The position numbers were made by a program, and so were the translations under genes. The notes under the pieces were generated by a model that was not told the origin of the DNA, ran no database searches, and was given only the letters and a program-made list of their open reading frames with translations. A stretch of 46,587 nt of DNA, taken from positions 1 to 46,587 of the forward strand of contig NZ_LGCN01000227.1 in the NCBI RefSeq assembly GCF_001279005.1, in the 5' to 3' direction. Below are positions 42,156 through 46,587 of this stretch, piece after piece (positions within the stretch are counted from its first letter, which is position 1; each line of letters starts with the position of its first letter). The DNA is from Streptomyces caelestis (lineage in GTDB: Bacteria > Actinomycetota > Actinomycetes > Streptomycetales > Streptomycetaceae).

Positions 42156-43068
42156 CACCGGCGTCCACATCAAGAAGCACAGCTCCCCGGCGGCCGGGGG
42201 ACCCCAGGACCCACACGACCTGGCGGGACTGGAGGCAGGTCTCGACGCCCTGGATTCGGTGGAGGTCGGCCGTACACCCCTGCGCGAGACCCTGATCCGC
42301 AAGGTGCTGCCGCCCGTCACCGCCGTCGCGCTGGTGCTGGTGGGCTGGCAGCTGCTGGTGTGGGCCGAGGTCGCCCCCGCCTACAAGCTGCCCTCGCCCT
42401 TCACGGTGTGGGACGAGGTGACCGCTGCCTGGCGGCAGGGCACCCTCCTCGACTACATCTGGACATCCGTCTCACGCGGTCTGCTCGGCTTCCTGCTGGC
42501 ACTCGCCATCGGTACCCCACTCGGCCTGCTCGTCGCCCGGGTGAGGTTCGTGCGGGCCGCCATCGGCCCCATCCTGTCCGGCCTCCAGTCCCTGCCGTCG
42601 GTCGCCTGGGTACCCCCCGCCGTGATCTGGCTCGGCCTGGACGACTCGATGATGTTCGCCGTGATCCTGCTCGGCGCGGTCCCGTCCATCGCCAACGGCC
42701 TCGTCGCGGGCATCGACCAGATCCCGCCTCTGTTCCTGCGGGCCGGGCGGACGCTGGGCGCGACCGGTCTGCGAGAGGCCCGGTACATCGTGATGCCGGC
42801 CGCACTTCCCGGCTATCTGGCGGGGCTCAAACAGGGCTGGGCGTTCTCCTGGCGTTCTCTCATGGCCGCCGAGATCATCGCCTCCTCGCCCGATCTGGGC
42901 GTCGGCCTCGGCCAGTTGCTGGAGAACGGGCGGAACAACGCCAGCATGTCCCAGGTGTTCCTGGCCATCTTCCTGATCCTGCTCGTCGGTATCGCCATCG
43001 ATCTGCTGATCTTCAGCCCGCTGGAGCGGCAGGTGCTGCGCAGCCGTGGCCTGCTGGTCACCCGCTGA
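42142..43068 (+). CDS. ssuC: Aliphatic sulfonate ABC transporter permease
   Basis: A 308-residue BPD_transp_1 permease: about 50 soluble residues, then six TM helices (VLPPVTAVALVLVGWQLLVW, LLGFLLALAIGTPLGLLVAR, SVAWVPPAVIWLGLDDSMMF). The ATPase-contact loop is AGRTLGATGLREARYIVMPA. ATG at 42142 follows GGGGAGA. Last gene of the operon, 60 bases before a very strong hairpin. Confidence 0.88.
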   Translation: MASTDTGVHIKKHSSPAAGGPQDPHDLAGLEAGLDALDSVEVGRTPLRETLIRKVLPPVTAVALVLVGWQLLVWAEVAPAYKLPSPFTVWDEVTAAWRQGTLLDYIWTSVSRGLLGFLLALAIGTPLGLLVARVRFVRAAIGPILSGLQSLPSVAWVPPAVIWLGLDDSMMFAVILLGAVPSIANGLVAGIDQIPPLFLRAGRTLGATGLREARYIVMPAALPGYLAGLKQGWAFSWRSLMAAEIIASSPDLGVGLGQLLENGRNNASMSQVFLAIFLILLVGIAIDLLIFSPLERQVLRSRGLLVTR

Positions 43069-43128
43069 ACGAGCGGCCCCCGGTCGACACGGGATACCGA
43101 CACGTCCCACCACGCAGTCACACACCCG

Positions 43129-43190
43129 GCTCACGGCGGCACCGGCCCCGCTGTGGACGATTCCACAGCGGGGCCGGTGCCGCCGTGAGC
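43129..43190. terminator. 28-bp bidirectional terminator between convergent sulfur operons
   Basis: 43129-43156 pairs without mismatch with 43163-43190 around the 6 bases ACGATT (whose ends can also pair). It lies between the permease stop (43068) and the rhodanese stop (43220), so it can serve both directions. Confidence 0.92.
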
Positions 43191-43219
43191 GGAGGGGCCG
43201 TTTCCCGCCTCGCACGGTC

Positions 43220-43609
43220 CTACGGTGCGCTGACAGGCAGGCCCGCCGCACGCCACGCCTGGAAGCCACCGATCAGATCGGTCACGCGGTGCAGCCCCAG
43301 CCGGTGCAGCGATGCGGCGGCCAGGCTCGAGGCGTACCCCTCGTTGCAGACCACCACGATCCGCAGATCGTGATCCGTGGCCTGCGGGACGCGGTGGGAG
43401 CCCACTGGGTCCAGCCGCCACTCCAGCTCGTTGCGTTCGATCACGAGAGCCCCGGGAATCAGCCCGTCGCGCTCGCGCAGTTCGGCGTACCGGATGTCGA
43501 CCAGCAGCGCCCCGTCGGCAGCCGCCGCGTACGCCTCCTGCGGGCCGACGCGGTCGAGCCCGGCGCGGACCCGCGCCAGGTGCTCGTCGATGGACAGCCT
43601 TTCGCTCAC
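43220..43609 (-). CDS. Rhodanese-like sulfurtransferase domain protein
   Basis: A single-domain rhodanese of 129 residues: LLVDIRYAELRERDGLIPGA at the entry, active-site Cys in IVVVCNEGYASSLAAASL and GGFQAWRAAGLPV at the end. The loop C-N-E-G-Y-A-S fits a sulfur-transfer enzyme. GTG at 43609 follows GGAGGA and overlaps the cysteine dioxygenase stop (GTGA), so both are made from one message. With cysteine dioxygenase it would handle sulfane or persulfide sulfur, an association seen in bacterial CDO operons. Confidence 0.85.
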   Translation of the reverse strand: MSERLSIDEHLARVRAGLDRVGPQEAYAAAADGALLVDIRYAELRERDGLIPGALVIERNELEWRLDPVGSHRVPQATDHDLRIVVVCNEGYASSLAAASLHRLGLHRVTDLIGGFQAWRAAGLPVSAP

Positions 43610-44169
43610 TGCCAGTCCTCCGGCCTCTCGACCCGCTCGAGCCGGAGCACCGAACCGGTCCGGCTGAAACGGCGCATCAGCGGCAGCGGCGGGTAGTAGG
43701 CATGCACGGAGACGGCGTGCTCGGTAGGGGACTCGTTCACCACTTCGTGCACGTGGTGGTGGCCGAAGGCCCGGCTCCCGCCGGGTGGCAGCTTCCGTCG
43801 GCGGTCGTTGCCTTCGGCCAGCTCCAGGGACCTCCACCCCTCGGTGGGAAGCCGTACCGCGAGCGCGTTCTCCGTCAGTTCGCCCACCGCCGTGGTGAAG
43901 GCGCCGATCGATTCAGCGTGGTCGTGCCAGCCGGTACCCGCGCCGGGCGGCCAGCCGATGAGCCATGCCTCGCTGCCACCCGGGCCCCCAAGGCGTACCC
44001 AGGTACGGCCTTCGGGGTCGAGTGGGAGCGCGGCGACGAGGTCGGCGTCCGCTGCGGTGCGGCGCACGAATTCGAGAAGCTGGGCAGGGGTGGGGCCCGG
44101 GAAGTCGGCGGACCTCTGTGTGGGAGAGGTGGCCTGAACCGGCGCAGAAGTGATCGTCCTGAGGGACAC
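43606..44169 (-). CDS. Cysteine dioxygenase (cupin)
   Basis: A 187-residue cupin with the cysteine dioxygenase iron site: GTGWHDHAESIGAFTTAVGE gives the first His pair and FGHHHVHEVVNESPTEHAVS the later His, followed by VHAYYPPLPLMRRFS with the Tyr typical of bacterial enzymes. It oxidises cysteine to cysteine sulfinate, draining excess cysteine. GTG at 44169 follows AGGACGG. A Cys-rich leader peptide lies 71 bases upstream, consistent with cysteine-responsive control, here presumably of opposite sign to the uptake operons. Confidence 0.87.
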   Translation of the reverse strand: MSLRTITSAPVQATSPTQRSADFPGPTPAQLLEFVRRTAADADLVAALPLDPEGRTWVRLGGPGGSEAWLIGWPPGAGTGWHDHAESIGAFTTAVGELTENALAVRLPTEGWRSLELAEGNDRRRKLPPGGSRAFGHHHVHEVVNESPTEHAVSVHAYYPPLPLMRRFSRTGSVLRLERVERPEDWQ

Positions 44170-44240
44170 GGGTACCGTCCTGGGTTCGCTGGGGGCGCGC
44201 GGGCATCGCACAGGGCGCGGCGCAAGGAGGGAAGGCGATT

Positions 44241-44327
44241 TCAGCAGGACGGACGACACAGGCAGCCCGCGTAGCGGAGGAGGTCCATGTGGACCCTTCG
44301 CCACAGGTGCGGGGCAGTGTCGCTCAT
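44241..44327 (-). CDS. Sulfur-type leader peptide E (28 aa), Cys-rich end
   Basis: The peptide reads MSDTAPHLWRRVHMDLLRYA then GCLCRPSC. R-x-H-M-D-L-x-R matches the other leaders, but the end has three cysteines including the last residue, more than any of the others. No ribosome binding site; the ATG is 6 bases behind a -10-like box. It precedes cysteine dioxygenase. Confidence 0.75.
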   Translation of the reverse strand: MSDTAPHLWRRVHMDLLRYAGCLCRPSC

Positions 44328-44333
44328 GCCCCA

Positions 44334-44362
44334 TGAGTACAGCAGGACGTGCGCCGGGGCAA
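44334..44362 (-). promoter_or_regulatory. Promoter of leader E
   Basis: On the minus strand TTGCCC (44362-44357), 17 bases, TACTCA (44339-44334), then 6 bases to the leader ATG. Similar geometry to the promoters of leaders A-C, with a weaker -35. Confidence 0.45.
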
Positions 44363-44631
44363 CCGCATCTCACCGTGTGGCGGCGGGCGACTCCAACCGG
44401 TGCCGGGGCTCTGTCGGCGACATGCAAAGGAGAGGTCACCGACCGCATCGTGGGCAACCGGAGTCCGCGTTATGGGCGACAGGGTGGCGGATCGCGGCAC
44501 TCCGCCGATGAAACCGCGGCTCAAAGCGGTGCGGAGAGCGCATCAGGTGGCGCAATACCGCGGCAACACCATCGGAGCGGTTCCCCTTGTACGTTCCCTG
44601 TCATGCCGGCCGAACCCGCCCCCGCCGCCGC

Positions 44632-44750
44632 CACGACCCCGTCACCGAGGTGCTGCTTCGGGAACGGGCCGCCGACGACTCCGACCGGGGACTGCGACAG
44701 GCGGCCGTGCAGGCGCTCGCCGACCGGTGGCCCCACGACACGCGGTGGAC
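44632..44750 (+). pseudogene. HEAT-repeat protein remnant
   Basis: One frame reads HDPVTEVLLRERAADDSDRG then LRQAAVQALADRWPHDTR, matching one to two HEAT-like repeats (LLRERAADD, VRxAAVQALA). Nothing similar precedes or follows; the frame runs on in low-similarity sequence to a stop at 44850. Probably a leftover of a larger gene. Confidence 0.5.
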
Positions 44751-44878
44751 TTCGGAAAACAAGTCGAGCACCACCGACCACACCTGCAAGACCCAAGAAA
44801 GTCGCAGGACCTTGCGCTTGCCGACGCAGGAGGACTCCCAGACGCCTTGATGCCCGGGCAGCGCGGCCCATCCGGCCT

Positions 44879-45706
44879 CTATCCGGTGATGGCCACCGGG
44901 GCGTCCCAGGCGTTGCGGTCGACGGTGATGGTGTGGCCGCCGCGGGTCTCCTTGCTGTTGACCATGTACTGGTGGGCGCGGCTGTGGTCGGTGTAGAGCT
45001 TGGGATTCCAGGGCCAGTCGGCGGTGGTGGTGTTCTTGTTGTCCCACAGCGCGTACCAGAGGTTGCCGGGGAGATCGGTCCGGTCGGTGGCCGTGGCGAT
45101 GGCCTTGGCGCTGGAGCTGCTGAAGCCGTAGAGCCCGGCGCGGTATGTCTTGGCCCGCAGGGTCTTCGAGAAGGAGCGCACGTACGTCAGCGTGGCGTCG
45201 TTGCACGCCTTGTTCGTGGTGTCGTACGACTCCATGTTGAGGTAGATGGGGCTGCCGGGCTTCATGCCGAGTGCGGATGCCTTGGCGACGGCGTCCTCGG
45301 CGTTGCTCTTGCCGAGAGCGGCTGCCGTGGTCGCCGTGAACCTCTCCGGGTTTCTGCTGGTCTGGCAGGGCGGCTGGGCGCCGACGTAGAGCGGGATGAG
45401 CTTCCATCCGGCGGTGCTGACCGACTTCACCCAGGACGCGGTGAGGTTGGGCTGGGCGCAGCCGCGGTTCTTCCCGCCGATGTAGACCGCGGCGGCGCCG
45501 TAGAAGCCGGTCTTCCACGCCCTCATCGCGGCGAGGGAGGGCGCCGTGCAGGTGTCGAAGGCCCGGCCCGTGTACGTCTTCTGCGTCGGCCAGCTCGAGG
45601 CGGCCATGGAGGTCTGCGCCGCGATCCCGGCACCGGCGACCACGACGACGCCTGTCGTGGCCCACGCGATGTGACGGCCTCTCCTGGACAACCTGTGCTT
45701 GGTCAT
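44879..45706 (-). CDS. Secreted DUF1906 glycoside-hydrolase-like protein
   Basis: A 275-residue exported protein. RRGRHIAWATTGVVVVAGAG is a signal peptide (possibly Tat), with cleavage near TSMA. The mature part, GRAFDTCTAPSLAAMRAWKT, FYGAAAVYIGGKNRGCAQPN, VSTAGWKLIPLYVGAQPPCQ, SPIYLNMESYDTTNKACNDA, GLYGFSSSSA and HQYMVNSKETRGGHTITVDR, matches the DUF1906 (Rv2525c-like) TIM-barrel family, which resembles GH25 lysozymes. NMESY stands at the usual catalytic DxE position with Met-Glu. ATG at 45706 is preferred to GTG at 45712 since GGGGTGGGA precedes it. Confidence 0.85.
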   Translation of the reverse strand: MTKHRLSRRGRHIAWATTGVVVVAGAGIAAQTSMAASSWPTQKTYTGRAFDTCTAPSLAAMRAWKTGFYGAAAVYIGGKNRGCAQPNLTASWVKSVSTAGWKLIPLYVGAQPPCQTSRNPERFTATTAAALGKSNAEDAVAKASALGMKPGSPIYLNMESYDTTNKACNDATLTYVRSFSKTLRAKTYRAGLYGFSSSSAKAIATATDRTDLPGNLWYALWDNKNTTTADWPWNPKLYTDHSRAHQYMVNSKETRGGHTITVDRNAWDAPVAITG

Positions 45707-46008
45707 TCCCACCCCATTCGGATCGCTGCCCCGGCCGCATACGTGCGCCGGCGGAAGGCTTGCGAACGCGGCGACACACCGTGGGGTGAGGCTGCAGCGC
45801 TCGGCGCGTTCTGTTGCGGCGCGGTTGAGCTCCGGCAGTCGGAGCGCTCCCGCACTCTACCCAAGCCGCCGCTGCTCGGTGGTGGAGCCCACCCTCGATC
45901 TTGCACGGGGTCGTCAGTCCGGCTCATTCTCCTTATGCGTCCAGATATTCGTCGGAGCATTCGTCCAAGGCGTCGCTGACTTCCCACTCCTGGTGTGCCA
46001 GCACGGAG
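45707..46008. other. Intergenic stretch up to the IS element
   Basis: No gene is seen. It should hold the promoter of the DUF1906 gene and the target site of the IS3-type insertion. Confidence 0.45.
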
Positions 46009-46083
46009 TGTCCTGAGTTTGGTGGAGTCGTCGGAGTGGACACCCTGACAATGGATCTTGCTGGTCCAGGGAGGGATGACCAA

Positions 46084-46395
46084 GTGGGAGGCAAGTCTCC
46101 GTATCCGGAGGAGTTCGGCAAGGACGCGGTCGCGCTCTACCGTGCCGCGGCCGGGAAGCGGACGTACGCGGCGGTGGCCGCGGATCTCGGCATCACCGCG
46201 GAGTCGCTGCGGACGTGGGTGCGCAAGGATGAGAACCAGGCCGTGTCCGGACGCCGTGACGCGGGCGGTGAGGTGGATGAGCCGGCCCGGCTGCGGGCGG
46301 AGAACGCCCGGCTGCTGAAGGCTGAGAAAGAGTGGCGCCTTGAGCGCGAGATCCTGCCCCGGGCAGCCGCGCATTTCGCTCGGGAGGTGAAGTGA
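46084..46395 (+). CDS. IS3-family transposase OrfA
   Basis: A 103-residue protein: HTH_Tnp_1 domain (SPYPEEFGKDAVALYRAAAG, YAAVAADLGITAESLRTWVR) followed by a leucine-zipper-like helix (EPARLRAENARLLKAEKEWR). It binds the IS ends. GTG at 46084 is chosen because GGGAGGG lies 7 bases upstream; an in-frame ATG at 46051 is an alternative. Confidence 0.85.
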   Translation: MGGKSPYPEEFGKDAVALYRAAAGKRTYAAVAADLGITAESLRTWVRKDENQAVSGRRDAGGEVDEPARLRAENARLLKAEKEWRLEREILPRAAAHFAREVK

Positions 46396-46587
46396 GCCCT
46401 CGCCGCTGGGACTTCATCTCCGACAACCGCGCCGATTTCGGCGTCAAGCGGATCTGCCGGGTGCTCGGTGTGTCCCGCGCCGGCTACTACCGCCATCTGG
46501 CCACCGGGCAGGCCCGCGCCGGGCGCCAGGCCGAGGAGAAGCGGACCGTGAGCGAGATCCGCGCCATCCACGCCGCGCGCGATGGCG
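46392..46587 (+). CDS. IS3-family transposase OrfB, N-terminal part
   Basis: The GTG overlaps the OrfA stop by 4 bases. The visible 65 residues (RWDFISDNRADFGVKRICRV, LGVSRAGYYRHLATG, VSEIRAIHAARDG) are the HTH_21-type start of IS3 OrfB. The DDE integrase core lies beyond the window. IS3 elements usually make OrfAB by -1 frameshifting at such an overlap. Confidence 0.85.
   Translation, partial: MSPRRWDFISDNRADFGVKRICRVLGVSRAGYYRHLATGQARAGRQAEEKRTVSEIRAIHAARDG

Larger units (their letters stand above)
46009..46587 (+). mobile_element. IS3-family insertion sequence, left part, cut by window edge
   Basis: Two overlapping transposase frames (orfA at 46084, orfB at 46392) have the IS3 organisation. 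The left end probably lies near TGTCCTGAGTTTGGTGGAG (from 46009), but the right inverted repeat is outside the window, so the boundary is a guess. Confidence 0.75.

Noticed and set aside
44587..44850. 87-codon plus-strand ORF as an intact small gene
   Set aside because: Only the middle has HEAT-like similarity, the start has no ribosome binding site and the tail is low-similarity polar sequence; better called a remnant.
1..46587. CRISPR arrays, tRNA, rRNA and prophage features
   Set aside because: No regular direct repeats with spacers, no cloverleaf-like sequences with conserved T-loop, and no phage structural genes were found by eye.

Overview
The window is high-GC actinobacterial DNA, most likely from a Streptomyces chromosome. 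The evidence is GTG/TTG starts, long GC-rich inverted-repeat terminators without U-tracts, many TetR/MerR/AraC/two-component regulators, a caspase-STAND-WD40 protein and the short Cys-containing leader peptides seen in front of streptomycete sulfur genes. Many gene remnants (at least eight) lie between intact genes, which is typical of accessory or chromosome-arm DNA. No rRNA, tRNA or CRISPR array was seen. All calls come from reading the sequence; no database search was run.

Layout. 1-8.2 kb: an SGNH/GDSL hydrolase, three regulators (TetR, MerR, TetR), a two-helix membrane protein, a secreted TAP-like peptidase lipoprotein, and a run of broken genes. 8.3-13.3 kb: a two-gene conflict or cell-death type system, an EACC1-like small protein translationally close to a 1515-residue caspase/nSTAND/WD40 protein. 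13.2-20.6 kb: two AraC regulators, an alpha/beta hydrolase, a TauE/SafE exporter, a NarL-type two-component system and a beta-lactamase-fold lipoprotein. 21-26 kb: a TetR regulator, a creatininase remnant, an AtzG-like/amidase pair divergent from an MFS/metallo-beta-lactamase pair, with repeated operator-like half sites. 26-29 kb: an RNase J and a second TauE/SafE protein.

29.4-44.3 kb is a sulfur island. It holds an FMN reductase, an orphan winged-helix regulator with a DszC/SfnB-like monooxygenase, two complete sulfonate-type ABC transporters, an NtaA/SnaA-type LLM monooxygenase, a TauD-type dioxygenase, a cysteine-free Rrf2 regulator, and a cysteine dioxygenase/rhodanese pair. Five transcription units here begin with a 25-33 residue peptide ORF of one family (core R-x-H-[IVM]-D-[LF], then a Cys near the end). 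Four of the five start 6-7 bases after a -10 box whose -35 lies 17-18 bases further upstream, so they look leaderless. Several are followed by hairpins, in one case mutually exclusive ones. A 17-bp motif (CCTA-N3-GATT-N2-TAGG) stands upstream of two of the units and may be the Rrf2 operator. The inferred logic is that transporters import organosulfur compounds, flavin and Fe/2-oxoglutarate oxygenases release sulfite, cysteine catabolism removes excess, and cysteine supply is sensed by ribosomes translating the leader peptides.

44.3-46.6 kb: a HEAT-repeat remnant, a secreted DUF1906 glycoside-hydrolase-like protein and the left part of an IS3-family element that runs off the window.
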